Assembly (NCBI RefSeq): GCF_023516595.1
Contig: NZ_JAMGBG010000099.1
Coordinates: 1-64,000 of the forward strand
Origin: Streptomyces neyagawaensis
GTDB taxonomy: Bacteria > Actinomycetota > Actinomycetes > Streptomycetales > Streptomycetaceae
Length of the DNA: 64,000 nt
Reading direction: 5' to 3'
The position numbers were made by a program, and so were the translations under genes. Of the stretch, positions 1-8,735 are shown piece by piece. The notes below the pieces were generated by a model. The model had not been told where the DNA came from, made no database searches, and worked only from the letters and a program-made list of their open reading frames with translations. The stretch's first letter is position 1. Each line of letters begins with the position of its first letter.

Positions 1-309
1 GGCGGCCGGAGCGGGCGCGGCCGGAGCCGCGGGAGCGGCCTGGGCCGGGGCGGCGGGCGCCGCGGGCGTGGTGGTCGCCGGGGCCCCCTTCGCCGCAGTA
101 CCCGCCGGAGCCGAGGCGGCGGCAGCCCCCGGCTTGTAGTCGGCGAAGAAGTCCCACCAGGCTCGGTCTACCGAGTTCGGGTCCTGGAGGTACTGCTGAT
201 AGATCTCGTCGACGAGCCACTCGTTCGGACCGAAGGCCGCGGCGGGGTTCTTACCCGCTTGGTCTGCGTCGGTCGAGATGCTCGAGTTACTGGGGGACTG
301 TGGCGACAC
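1..309 (-). CDS. kgd: Multifunctional 2-oxoglutarate decarboxylase/dehydrogenase, N-terminal part (partial)
   Basis: Only the first ~103 residues lie in the window; the gene runs off the left edge. Reading leftward from a GTG at 309 the protein begins MSPQSPSNSSISTDAD, followed by the signature NEWLVDEIYQQYLQDPNSVD and then RAWWDFFADYK. This is the N-terminal E1/ODO segment of actinobacterial Kgd/SucA. It is followed by an Ala/Pro-rich flexible linker, as expected for these fused decarboxylase-succinyltransferase enzymes of the TCA cycle. The fusion architecture itself cannot be checked because the rest is outside the window. A GTG start in front of a conserved N-terminus leaves little doubt about the start. 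The gene is co-oriented with the two-component genes but separated from them by more than 600 bases, so it probably has its own promoter. Confidence 0.9.
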   Translation of the reverse strand, partial: MSPQSPSNSSISTDADQAGKNPAAAFGPNEWLVDEIYQQYLQDPNSVDRAWWDFFADYKPGAAAASAPAGTAAKGAPATTTPAAPAAPAQAAPAAPAAPAPAA

Positions 310-937
310 GGCGGCAACCGCCCTCTTCCGCTTCACAAGGTGATGGACAGCGGGAATAAAGGCTACGCCTCCGTGGCCGGGAAGGTCAGGTCGAGCCCCT
401 TCATCGTCGCGTAAGTCACATCGGAGTGCGTGTTTCGGGGCTGGAAATGGCGGGAAACAAGCGGGGTTCCGGTCCGGAATGGGTGCGGTGGGCACAGATC
501 GGGCATGCGTCGGGCGGGGCCTGCGGCGATGAACGCGCGGCCGACCGGCTGAACGCACCTGATCACACGTGTCCGTCGAGGCGGATCGACCGTGGATCTT
601 GTGGCTCCGGTTCGAACTTTACGTCAACTTGGCAGAGATGTAAGCCCTGGGAGGATGAGCGAAATCTGGCAAGGGGGAGGGGATTCGGCCACGGGAAGGT
701 GGGTACCGGCGGTCGGGCTGCCGCCCCGGACCCCGCGATCCCGGGGGGACCGATGCGTGGTGTCCTGCGGGCGCGCTGTGGCTTGTCGCACAGTTCCCCG
801 CGCCCCTTGGCGGCGCCGGGCGCGACCCATGCCCTAAAGGGGCGCGGGGAACTGTGCGAGCGACCACGACGGCGCCGCAGTCGGCCGACCACCTCGGCAC
901 CCGGACTCGGCCCCCGAACCCGGCCGCGGCGGAGCCC
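310..937. other. Intergenic region between the sensor kinase gene and kgd
   Basis: No convincing gene is visible in these 628 bases; the ORFs here lack family resemblance. The region contains a large inverted repeat (786-858), and the half nearer 310 should hold the kgd promoter and leader on the minus strand. Confidence 0.6.
786..858. repeat. Inverted repeat of the dispersed CAGTTCCCCGCGCCCCT family
   Basis: Two 21-base arms, 786-806 and 838-858, are exact reverse complements around a 31-base loop. The core CAGTTCCCCGCGCCCCT recurs at about 21737-21755 and, in part, at about 33877-33891 in this window. It lies just past the end of the sensor kinase gene, so it may act as a terminator for the two-component operon. 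Confidence 0.75.
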
Positions 938-2080
938 CTACGGCTGGGGTGAGCGTGCCGGTGGTGCTCCCGGCAGGGCCACCTGGATGCGGCAGCCCTT
1001 GGGGGACTCGGCGACCCCGATGCGGCCGCCGTGGAGGTCGACGGCCCAGCGGGCGATGGCCAGGCCGAGGCCGGTGCCGCCGTCGCTGCCGGGGCCGTGC
1101 GGTCGGCTCACCGCACCGCGGTTGAAGCGTTCGAAGACGCGGTGCCACTCGGACTCCGGGATGCCGGGGCCCTCGTCCAGTACTTCGAGGGTCAGGGACT
1201 CCGGCGTGGACCCGCGGCGGGCCTTGACGGTGACACGGCCGTGCGGGGGGCTGTGCTTGACCGCGTTGTCGATGAGGTTGGCGACCACCTGGTGGATGCG
1301 CTCGGGGTCGGCGTGCGCGGTCAGCTCCGGAGGATGGACGTCGAGATGGAGGTGGACGTCCTTGCGGGTGTGGCTGCCGGAGCCGGAGGCCATGCCCCCA
1401 CGCGCACTGGCCACCATCTGGGTCTCCTTGAGGACCCCGGAGAGATACGGCCACACCTCGAAACGGCGCTTGCGGAGCGGGACGACGCCGTGGTCGAGGC
1501 GGGAGAGGTCCAGCAGCGTCTCGACCAGCCGGCCCAGCCGCTCCGTCTGCTTCAGTGCCGTACGCATCGTCTCGGGGTCGGCGGTCGCGATGCCGTCCAC
1601 GATGTTCTCCAGCACCGCCCTGAGACCCGCGATGGGCGTGCGGAGCTCGTGGGAGACGTTCGCCACGAGCTCCTTGCGCTGCCGGTCCTGGGCCTCCAGC
1701 TCGTCGGCCATCAGGTTGATCGTGTGGGCCAGGTCGCCCAGCTCGTCCCGGCGGTTCTCGCTGACCCGCCGGGTGTAGTCGCCGCGTGAGATGGACCGGG
1801 CGACCGCGTTCATCTCGTCCAGCGGAGCGGTGAGCGAATGCGCCACGAACTGCGTAATCAACAGTGTGGCGATCATCGAGAACACCGTGATGAAGCGCAG
1901 CTCCGTCTTGGTGTGCACGGCGATCATCGACAGACCCGTGGTGATCAGGACGGAGACGACGACGAGCGTGCCCAGTTTCGTCTTGATCGAGAAGGGCCGC
2001 AGACCGCCCAGCGGCCCCGCGACCCTCCGTGACTGCGCGTCACCGAGGCTCCCCGGCCGTGGGTCACCGACTCCGCTCAT
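938..2080 (-). CDS. Two-component sensor histidine kinase
   Basis: This 380-residue membrane kinase has two transmembrane helices (about 35-56 and 62-82) separated by only a few residues, so there is essentially no extracellular sensor domain. A HAMP linker follows (about 83-133), then HisKA with the phosphoacceptor His144 in NVSHELRTP, and a HATPase domain with N-box NLIDNAVKH (268-276), DEGPGIP (302-308) and GTGLGL (335-340). It should phosphorylate the response regulator encoded just upstream in the same direction (57-base gap). The short loop suggests sensing of membrane or envelope state rather than a soluble ligand. The position next to kgd matches SCO5282 of S. coelicolor as I recall it. 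The signal is unknown. Confidence 0.93.
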   Translation of the reverse strand: MSGVGDPRPGSLGDAQSRRVAGPLGGLRPFSIKTKLGTLVVVSVLITTGLSMIAVHTKTELRFITVFSMIATLLITQFVAHSLTAPLDEMNAVARSISRGDYTRRVSENRRDELGDLAHTINLMADELEAQDRQRKELVANVSHELRTPIAGLRAVLENIVDGIATADPETMRTALKQTERLGRLVETLLDLSRLDHGVVPLRKRRFEVWPYLSGVLKETQMVASARGGMASGSGSHTRKDVHLHLDVHPPELTAHADPERIHQVVANLIDNAVKHSPPHGRVTVKARRGSTPESLTLEVLDEGPGIPESEWHRVFERFNRGAVSRPHGPGSDGGTGLGLAIARWAVDLHGGRIGVAESPKGCRIQVALPGAPPARSPQP

Positions 2081-2136
2081 ATCGCCACCAGTCCCCTGTG
2101 CCTACGCGAGTACGACACGCGCCGTGCGGACCCGGC

Positions 2137-2874
2137 TCAGGGGGTCGGGGTCTCCAGGGCGTACCCGACACCGTGCACCGTGCGGATCCGCTCCGCGCCG
2201 ATCTTCCGCCGCAGCGCCTTGATGTGGCTGTCCACGGTGCGCGTCCCGGACGCGTCCGCCCAGTCCCAGACCTCGGCGAGCAGCTGTTCGCGCGAGAGTA
2301 CGGCACGCGGCGTGTTCGCGAGACATACGAGCAGGTCGAACTCGGTGGGGGTGAGGTGAACGTCCTCGCTGCGCACCCGGACACGGCGCTGCGCGTGGTC
2401 GATCTCCAGCTCACCGAGGCGCAGGATGCCCGAGCGCGGGGTGGTGGCGGCCAGCGCGGCCCGCTCCACGCGGCGCAGCAGCACATGGACGCGCGCGGCC
2501 AGTTCACGCATGGAGAACGGCTTGGTCATGTAGTCGTCGGCGCCGACGCCGAGCCCGACCAGCATGTCCGTCTCGTCGTCCCGCGCGGTGAGCATCAGCA
2601 CGGGGACGGGCCGCTGGGCCTGGACGCGCCTGCACACCTCCAGGCCGTCGAAGCCGGGCAGCATGATGTCGAGGATCAGCAGGTCGGGCTGCCAGGCCTC
2701 CGCCGTGTCCACGGCCGCCGGGCCGTCGGACGCGGTCTGTACGACGAAACCCTCGGCGCGCAGGCGGGCCGCGATGGCGTCGACGATTGTCGGGTCGTCC
2801 TCGACCACGAGTACCCGGCGCTGTGCGCCCGGGGTCGCCGTCGTGCCGTTGTGGGAGGTGTGTGTCTGCTCCAT
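2137..2874 (-). CDS. OmpR/PhoB-family response regulator
   Basis: A 245-residue response regulator. The receiver domain has the acidic pair E25-D26-D27, the phosphorylation site Asp69 in LILDIMLPG, and the switch Lys in MTKPFSMREL. The C-terminal half is an OmpR-type winged helix (LTPTEFDLLVCLA...VDSHIKALRRKIG). I place the start at the ATG at 2874 (MEQTHTSH); the open frame continues upstream, but those residues are not receiver-like. It is co-transcribed with the sensor kinase at 938-2080, which is its presumed partner. It corresponds by position to SCO5283. Confidence 0.92.
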   Translation of the reverse strand: MEQTHTSHNGTTATPGAQRRVLVVEDDPTIVDAIAARLRAEGFVVQTASDGPAAVDTAEAWQPDLLILDIMLPGFDGLEVCRRVQAQRPVPVLMLTARDDETDMLVGLGVGADDYMTKPFSMRELAARVHVLLRRVERAALAATTPRSGILRLGELEIDHAQRRVRVRSEDVHLTPTEFDLLVCLANTPRAVLSREQLLAEVWDWADASGTRTVDSHIKALRRKIGAERIRTVHGVGYALETPTP

Positions 2875-3005
2875 CGCCCGCCCCTGAGTTGCTTTCCGGA
2901 ATCCGTGGGGTGATCCCTTGACTACGCATGGCTGCGCATGACTGCGATTGACGCTTGAATGATCGGCGCCAGGCAAGCAGGGTACGGGCAGTCACCACGC
3001 CAGGG

Positions 3006-3680
3006 CTATCCAGGTCGGACCGCGAGGTGCACCACGTCCGGAACTCCTCGGGCAACGGGGATCTCTTCGGTACGCACCTGATGGAACCCGGCATTCCCCA
3101 AGGATTCCTCGAATTCCGGGGAAGGCTGCGCCGACCACACGGCCAGCACCCCGCCGGGGTTCAACACCCTTGCGCAGCTTGCCAATCCGGCCGGTGAGTA
3201 CAGGTTTTCGTTGCTGTCGGACACGGTCCAGTCGGGCCCGTTGTCGATGTCCAGGCAGAGCGCGTCGAACGTGGCGCAAGTCTCATTGACGTACTCGACG
3301 AGATCGGCTTCCACGATCTCCGTCCGCGGGTCGGCGAGCGCCTCCGAGGACAGGTCGGCGAGGGGCCCCGAGCGGTGCCAGTCGATGACGGCCGGTTCGC
3401 GTTCCACGACGGTGATCGCGCCCCAATTCGGGTTCGCGGCGGCGTGTGCGAGCGAGAAGCCCACACCCAGGCCGCCGATGAGCACACTCGGCTGAAAACG
3501 CCCGGTCAGCGCGTCGAGGGCGGCGTCGACCAGCAGTCGCTCCGAGCGCCCGTCGGAGGTGTCCATCAGGAAGCACCCGTTGGCGATGATCTGCAACAGC
3601 TCCCCGTGCCGCCGCAGGACTACCTCGCCGTAGGGGCCCTCGCGCCGGTCGATGACTTCGGGGACGTCGATGGTGGTCAT
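3006..3680 (-). CDS. Spermidine synthase-like methyltransferase-fold protein
   Basis: A 224-residue soluble protein with the Rossmann-type fold of polyamine synthases and SAM methyltransferases. The glycine-rich loop VLIGGLGVGFSLAHA (about 66-80) is followed by the acidic ribose-binding residues in ITVVEREPAVIDW, and by ALCLDIDNGPDW where the catalytic acidic loop of SpeE would lie. Length is shorter than authentic spermidine synthases (about 280) and no N-terminal beta domain is obvious. The substrate is therefore uncertain and it could be a small-molecule methyltransferase. It stands alone, upstream of the response regulator and on the same strand, with about 130 bases between. Confidence 0.75.
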   Translation of the reverse strand: MTTIDVPEVIDRREGPYGEVVLRRHGELLQIIANGCFLMDTSDGRSERLLVDAALDALTGRFQPSVLIGGLGVGFSLAHAAANPNWGAITVVEREPAVIDWHRSGPLADLSSEALADPRTEIVEADLVEYVNETCATFDALCLDIDNGPDWTVSDSNENLYSPAGLASCARVLNPGGVLAVWSAQPSPEFEESLGNAGFHQVRTEEIPVARGVPDVVHLAVRPG

Positions 3681-3782
3681 CCCTCCATCCTTACGCGTCC
3701 CGTGCGCGACGGCGGCTGAATTACGACCGCTCCGGCGGGGCTTGACGTGTTCGAAGCGTCCGCCCGTCGCGACGGGGCGTGT

Positions 3783-5561
3783 TCAGATCTCCAGGCCGTG
3801 CCCGTACGGGAAGAGGGGCGTCCCGGTGGCGTTCGGCACGTCCGGCCCGGACTCCTCCACCACGGCTGTGGGGCACCGGAGTTCGAAGGGGAGCCGCCCC
3901 TCGGCCCGTGCCCGGCCGAAGACAACGTCGAGCAACGCCGTGTCGGACGCCCCGTAGTCGGCGACGAGCGCGGCTGCCCTCGACGCGATCTCCGGGTGTA
4001 CGGCGGGCCGTTCCAGGGTGACGCAGACCAGGGTGGGCACGGCGTCCAGCAGCGCGAGGATCTCCCGCAGCCGCTTCTCGCCGGGGGCCGGGGACGTCGG
4101 GGACGCCGAGGTTCGCGGGGCTCTCGGGGCTCCCGGGGGGAGGTACGGCTCGGTGTGGTCCGGGCGTTCCGCGTGCGGGGCCCGCAGCCGCAGTACGGCG
4201 ACGTCGGCGTGGGTCGGATCGGCGACGACATTGCCGTACAGGGACGCCGTCTGCGCGCCGACGCCGTCGACGTACAGGTTCGGGCGGTCGGTGAGGGGCA
4301 GTAGGGAGTGGTTGGTGAGGATCGTGAGGGAGCGGCGCTGGGCGGTGGCGCCGAGGGCGGTGAACTCGGCCGCGCCCACGGTCTCCTCGGCCCGGTCCGG
4401 GTCGACGTAGCGCCTCTCGAAGAGGCCGAGCCGGAACTTCTCGCGCAGCAACCGGCGCACGGAGGCGTCGACGCGCTCCTCGGAGATCCGGCCGGACCGC
4501 ACCAGTTCCACGATGACGTCGGGGCGCCCTTCGCCGCCGAACTGGTCGGCGCCCGCGTCCAGGGCCCTCGCCGCGCGCTCGCCGAGGGAGAGGTGTTCGG
4601 CGCCCGGTTTCCCGTGCGGTTCGCCCGGGATCGCCGGGCCGGTGAGCAGGCCGGGGGCGGTGCAGACGACGCCGTCGAAGCCGAGGCGTTCGTGGAGCGG
4701 GCGGGTCAGGGCGTCACGGTCGATGCCGATGCCGATGCCGATGCCGACGCCGAAGTGGCTGTCGATGCCGGTCGGCTCCCCATCCCCGGTCCCGAACGGC
4801 CGGGCGGGATACGGCATCAGGCGCGAGCACCCCGCGTCGACGGCCGCCTCGGCCGGCGCGAGAGACCGGTCGCCGCCGGTGAAGTGCGTGAACATGGCTG
4901 CGACGGAGCGAGGACCGAGCCGCGGGCCCTGGAGACCGCGCACGTACGCCCGGAGGAGTTCGCCCATCAGCTCGGTGGACGAGCCGAAGGTGCCGGTCAG
5001 GTCGGCTCCGCCATGCCCGGTGGCGAGGTCGTGACCGGCGCGGACCGCCGGATGGACGGCGACCCGGAAACCCACCGCCAGATACTCCCGCCTGACGGTG
5101 TCGCCGAACCGCTCCACCAGCTCCGCGTCGCCGATCGCGGCCAGGCCCGCCGGTTCGGGCCAGGCGGAGAACGGGCCGGTGACGGAGAACGGGCCGGTGG
5201 CGAAGGGCGCGCCGCGCTGGTGGGTGTATGAGTGGCGCGGGTCGGTGGAGAGGGTGACTGGTATGCCGAGCCTGGTGTCCGCGGCGAGCGCCTGGAGCCG
5301 GTTGACCCATTCCGCCGTCTCCCGCACGCCGTACCGGCCCACGAGGTCGACGTGGGTCAGATGACCGTCCGTCACCAGCTCGGTGGTGCCGTACCCATAC
5401 GGAAGGGAGCCGCCCCCTTCGTGCAGCGAGCCGTCCGAGTTCATCGTGAGCGGGGTGTGGAAGAGCTGGCCCGCCTTCTCCGCGAGCGTCATCCGGGCCA
5501 GCAGGTCCTCCACCCGTTCCTCGACGGGAAGGCTCGGGTCGCGGTAGTCGGGCGTGGGCAT
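3783..5561 (-). CDS. Glycoside hydrolase family 3-like protein, probably catalytically impaired
   Basis: 592 residues from the ATG at 5561 (an alternative ATG at 5579 adds six). The start region DPSLPVEERVEDLLARMTL and the segments STDPRHSYTH, WPEPAGLAAIGD and GFDGVV are the hallmarks of a GH3 beta-glucosidase subfamily common in Streptomyces. The C-terminal alpha/beta sandwich domain is present. The catalytic signature is degenerate. Where the family has the nucleophile in V-x-T/S-D-W-G, this protein reads VVCTAPG, with Ala near residue 302. The usual KHFPG motif reads THFTG. A 6-base repeat (4723-4746) encodes an odd GIGIGIGI run close by. It may be a decayed enzyme or a sugar-binding homologue. 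Upstream extension to 7082 is not supported. Confidence 0.8.
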   Translation of the reverse strand: MPTPDYRDPSLPVEERVEDLLARMTLAEKAGQLFHTPLTMNSDGSLHEGGGSLPYGYGTTELVTDGHLTHVDLVGRYGVRETAEWVNRLQALAADTRLGIPVTLSTDPRHSYTHQRGAPFATGPFSVTGPFSAWPEPAGLAAIGDAELVERFGDTVRREYLAVGFRVAVHPAVRAGHDLATGHGGADLTGTFGSSTELMGELLRAYVRGLQGPRLGPRSVAAMFTHFTGGDRSLAPAEAAVDAGCSRLMPYPARPFGTGDGEPTGIDSHFGVGIGIGIGIDRDALTRPLHERLGFDGVVCTAPGLLTGPAIPGEPHGKPGAEHLSLGERAARALDAGADQFGGEGRPDVIVELVRSGRISEERVDASVRRLLREKFRLGLFERRYVDPDRAEETVGAAEFTALGATAQRRSLTILTNHSLLPLTDRPNLYVDGVGAQTASLYGNVVADPTHADVAVLRLRAPHAERPDHTEPYLPPGAPRAPRTSASPTSPAPGEKRLREILALLDAVPTLVCVTLERPAVHPEIASRAAALVADYGASDTALLDVVFGRARAEGRLPFELRCPTAVVEESGPDVPNATGTPLFPYGHGLEI

Positions 5562-5579
5562 CCGGCAGTCCTTGTACAT

Positions 5580-5990
5580 GGGGTACGGAGGTGCGTGGGG
5601 GGCGGCAGGGCACAGGCCTGTCCAGGGAAGCAGCAAAACCGAGTGGGTACTAGGTTTTGGTCGCGTGGCCAGAATCACCCGGCGAACCGCTTGATCGACA
5701 GGGCGGGTGACTCGTGTAACCGGCGGTTCGCACCGTCCGCCGAGGTCGGAGGGTGAGGGCTTGGGCCTGTCGTTTGGATCATGCCGATTCCAGGCTGCGG
5801 CGCCTTGATGCTGCCGGTGAGTGGGGCTTGGTGCGTGCAGCTGCAAGGCGGAGGAGGGCGTCGACGCGGTCCCCCCGCGCGAGGTTGTTCGAGCGTGGGG
5901 GAGTTGGCAACCGACGACAACGCCGCAGATGTGCGTGCCAAGCCCCACGGCCCAGGCGTGATCCAAACGACAGGCCCTAGGGTGGCGGAC
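5580..5990. other. Divergent intergenic region, GH3 and TetR genes
   Basis: This stretch separates the GH3-like gene (leftward) from the TetR gene (rightward). About half of it is a MITE-like element (5763-5977). Between 5650 and 5740 there is a loose inverted repeat (GGCGAACCGC near 5691, GCGGTTCG near 5722) that could be an operator for the neighbouring TetR protein. No gene is evident. Confidence 0.5.
5763..5977. mobile_element. MITE-like element, 215 bp with 23-bp terminal inverted repeats
   Basis: The ends 5763-5785 and 5955-5977 are inverted repeats matching at 22 of 23 positions, beginning GGGCCTGTCGTTTGGATCA. A second, inner inverted repeat (TGGGGCTTGG near 5823 and CCAAGCCCCA near 5938) sits inside them. 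No transposase is encoded, so this fits a non-autonomous miniature element mobilised by an IS in the same genome. I see no clear target duplication. It ends 13 bases before the TetR start codon, so it may carry the promoter or leader of that gene. Confidence 0.72.
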
Positions 5991-6686
5991 ATGGCGCGGA
6001 ACCGGACGCCCGAGGGGTCTGCCGACGAACCCGGCAGACGGACGCCGCCCGCCGCCCGGACGCCGCCCGCCGCCCCGACGTCCCGCGGCTCGTACGCCGT
6101 CGGCGACGAACGACGGCAGCGCATCCTTGACGCGGCCGTCGAGCACTTCGCCCGACGGGGCTTCCATGCCGCCTCCCTCGCCCGCATCGCCAAGGACGTC
6201 GGCATCACCCAGGGCGGTCTGCTGCACCACTTCCCTTCCAAGGAGGACCTCCTCCTCCAGGTGCTGGAACGCGCGGACGCGGGCGACCGGGCGGAGTTCC
6301 TCGCGTACGAGTTCGAGTCGGCCGGGGAGATGTTCTCCATGCTCGTGCGGCTCGCCGAGCGCGACACCGCGCGGGTGGGGCAGGTGCGCATGTTCAACGT
6401 CCTGGCGGCGGAGGCGGGCGACCCCGGGCATCCCGCCCACGCGTACTTCGCCCACCGGTACGCCGAGCTCGTGGAGGTCATGGCGGGGGTGCTGCGGCGG
6501 GCGGCACACGCCGGTGAACTGCGGCCGGACATCGATGCCGGCGCCGTCGCCGTGGCACAGGAGGTGGCCGCCATGCTGGCCGGGCTCCGGATCCAGTGGG
6601 CGCTGGACCCGCGGGGGTTCGACCTGGCGGGACGGTTCCGGGCGTACGTGCAGCGGGTGTTGCGGGCGCTCTCGGTGGACGGGTGA
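5991..6686 (+). CDS. TetR/AcrR-family transcriptional regulator
   Basis: A 231-residue regulator with a disordered Pro/Ala-rich N-terminus (about 1-34) and then the TetR helix-turn-helix QRILDAAVEHFARRGFHAAS...DVGITQGGLLHHFPSKEDLLL (about 42-90). The C-terminal ligand domain is helical and of the length typical of the family. The start ATG at 5991 follows directly on the MITE-like element. It is divergent from the GH3-like gene, which is the most likely target, and it may also regulate itself. The ligand cannot be predicted. Confidence 0.9.
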   Translation: MARNRTPEGSADEPGRRTPPAARTPPAAPTSRGSYAVGDERRQRILDAAVEHFARRGFHAASLARIAKDVGITQGGLLHHFPSKEDLLLQVLERADAGDRAEFLAYEFESAGEMFSMLVRLAERDTARVGQVRMFNVLAAEAGDPGHPAHAYFAHRYAELVEVMAGVLRRAAHAGELRPDIDAGAVAVAQEVAAMLAGLRIQWALDPRGFDLAGRFRAYVQRVLRALSVDG

Positions 6687-6786
6687 GGCTGTCGGATCGC
6701 TGTGAATCCCGGCGAAGGTGGCGCAGGTCACAGACAGGGGGCGCCGGGATGCCGAAGGTGGAGCCAAACGGAGGGAGCGCTTCATC

Positions 6787-7851
6787 TTGGATGGCGTGGA
6801 CACCGGGACAGGGCCGGACCGGACCGACGTGACACCGTCGGCCGCCGGGCCACTCCTGAACGGAATCCCACGCCAGCCGGGAGCGGTGACGCCAGTACGG
6901 GGCGGGGGAGAGGCCGACCCGCCGGGGCCTCGTGCTGAGCGGGCGGGGCTGGCGGAGCCGCTGGGGCCTGGTGCCGAGCAGGCAGGGCTGGCTGGGCCGT
7001 CGGGCCCCGGTGTCGAGCGTGCGGGACTGTCGAGGCCGCTGGGGTCCGGTGCCGAACAGGCAGGATCGCCGGAGCCGCCCAAGCCTGCCTATCGATGGGC
7101 CGAGCCCTCGGACGGCCGAGGCTGGAGCGGCCCGGTTGCCTCCAGCCGTCGCGCGTGCCCCGCCCCCGCACCCGGCTCCCTTCCGCGCCCCTGGCGGCTG
7201 CTCCCCACCCCCACCGGCACGCCCTTCACCTTCTGGTACCTGGCCGTCCTGCTGCTGACCTCGCTCATCACCGAGTACGCGGACCCGGCCGTCGTCCACG
7301 CCCTCCACCAGGGCTTCAGTACGGACGTGGCGCACCTCGTGGGCGCCCCGGTGCCGGTGCTCGTTGCGAGCGCGCTGTGGATCGCCGGTGGGGTGGCGTC
7401 GCCGTACGCTCTCGGCTTCGTGCTGGTCCTGACCGCGCTGGAGCGCCGGATCGGCGGCCGGTGCACGGCCGTGGTCTTCCTGCTGGGGCATGTCCTCGCC
7501 ACCCTCGCCACCGAGATCCCGGTCGGTGTCTCCGTCCTGGCCGGCGGGCTGCCCGGCAGTTCCCTCCACCGCCTCGACTACGGGATCAGCTTCGGAGTGG
7601 CGGCGAGCGTGGGCGCACTGGCCGGTCTGCTGCCGTGGTGGTCACGCTGGCCGCTGCTGCTCGCCTTCGGCTGGATGCTCGTGGACGACCTGATGGCGTT
7701 CATGGACCCGATGACCAACTGGGGACACCTGATCGCCCTCGCGATCGGCATCACCACCTGGCCGGTGGTGCGGCGGTGGCGACGCGCGGCGGTGACCCGC
7801 GCCGCGGCCCCGCCCCCGGACCCGGCGCCTCCCGTGAAGGTCCCGGCCTAG
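6787..7851 (+). CDS. Rhomboid-like membrane protein with repetitive N-terminal region
   Basis: About 354 residues from a TTG at 6787, chosen for the GGAGGGA ribosome-binding site ten bases upstream; a GTG at 6718 is also in frame. The first half is disordered and carries four imperfect repeats of about 15 residues (pattern ERAGL-x-x-PLGPGA-EQAGL). The second half has about six hydrophobic helices starting at TFWYLAVLLLTSLITEY, with LLGHVLATLATE and LDYGISFGVAAS, which resemble the rhomboid-like families of actinobacteria. A classical GxSG serine is not visible, so protease activity is doubtful. Function unknown. Confidence 0.7.
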   Translation: MDGVDTGTGPDRTDVTPSAAGPLLNGIPRQPGAVTPVRGGGEADPPGPRAERAGLAEPLGPGAEQAGLAGPSGPGVERAGLSRPLGSGAEQAGSPEPPKPAYRWAEPSDGRGWSGPVASSRRACPAPAPGSLPRPWRLLPTPTGTPFTFWYLAVLLLTSLITEYADPAVVHALHQGFSTDVAHLVGAPVPVLVASALWIAGGVASPYALGFVLVLTALERRIGGRCTAVVFLLGHVLATLATEIPVGVSVLAGGLPGSSLHRLDYGISFGVAASVGALAGLLPWWSRWPLLLAFGWMLVDDLMAFMDPMTNWGHLIALAIGITTWPVVRRWRRAAVTRAAAPPPDPAPPVKVPA

Positions 7852-7908
7852 CCGACCGGAGCCCTGCGCCGGGAAGGGGCGGGGCCCCCGACCGGAAGGT
7901 CGGCCGCC

Positions 7909-8562
7909 TCACTGCCGGCCGTCGAATCTCGCGCTCGTCAGCGGGGCGACCGTCGTCCAGCCGAGGGACGCGTACAGGGCCCGGCCGTCCGGCGTGCCGC
8001 TCAGTACGCCCACCTCCGCGCCCTCCTCGAACGCCGCCCTGGTCAGGGTGCGCATGACGAGTGTGCCGAGGCCCCGGCGGCGGTGGGACGCGGAGGTCTC
8101 TATCCGGTCGACGACCGCGGTCCGCCCCGTCGGGGCGATCTGGCCGCGAGCGGCCCACGAGCCGTCCGGTGCGGCGACCATCGTGCGGATCACGCCTCCC
8201 CGGGCCCAGGTGCGCAGGCGGTAGTCCTCCGGGGCGGTGAGGGCCGGGCCTGCCGGTGTCCCCAGGGGCGCGGTCATCAGCCAGCCCGGCTCGGGGTCGA
8301 CCCACCAGCCCTCGCCCAGGCAGGGGGCGACTCGCGACACGTCGGCGAAGACCTTGAGCCACACTCCGGCCCCGGTGACCGCACCGGCCACCTTCCGGAC
8401 CGTCTCCTCCTTGACGTCGTCATGGGTCCCCGCGAGGACATGCCGGGTGACGTGGGCGGCCGTTCCGTTGTCGATCGTGCAGCCCCACGGCTCCACCACC
8501 GGGGGTGCCGCACCCCGCGAGACGACCCAGCCATCGATCCAGGCCCGCACGATTCCGTCCAC
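7909..8562 (-). CDS. GNAT-family N-acetyltransferase
   Basis: A 217-residue protein whose C-terminal half carries the acetyl-CoA binding motif of the GNAT fold: VDRIETSASHRRRGLGTLVMRTL (about 149-171, pattern R-R-x-G-L-G), followed by ALYASLGWTTVAPLTSARF, the usual motif B. The N-terminal ~90 residues are not recognised and may contribute substrate specificity. It starts with GTG at 8562 and is divergent from lon, sharing a ~200-base promoter region. The acceptor substrate is unknown. Confidence 0.85.
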   Translation of the reverse strand: MDGIVRAWIDGWVVSRGAAPPVVEPWGCTIDNGTAAHVTRHVLAGTHDDVKEETVRKVAGAVTGAGVWLKVFADVSRVAPCLGEGWWVDPEPGWLMTAPLGTPAGPALTAPEDYRLRTWARGGVIRTMVAAPDGSWAARGQIAPTGRTAVVDRIETSASHRRRGLGTLVMRTLTRAAFEEGAEVGVLSGTPDGRALYASLGWTTVAPLTSARFDGRQ

Positions 8563-8735
8563 TGTCGCCCCCGTGTAGGTGTGGCACGTCCATCAGTCTG
8601 TAATGGGTGCATTGCCATGCAGGCTATTACTTGCGATGAGGGTGTGTCACCAGGCGGCCGCCTGTCCGTCGAGTCGGCCCTGATCGCCCACAGCGAACGA
8701 CCCGGCCTCCGGGGAACATCCACGGGCTCATGTGC

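Noticed and set aside
3783..7082. A single 1099-residue leftward gene
   Set aside because: The part beyond 5579 crosses the MITE-like element and runs antisense through the TetR and rhomboid-like genes; only the GH3 portion is credible.
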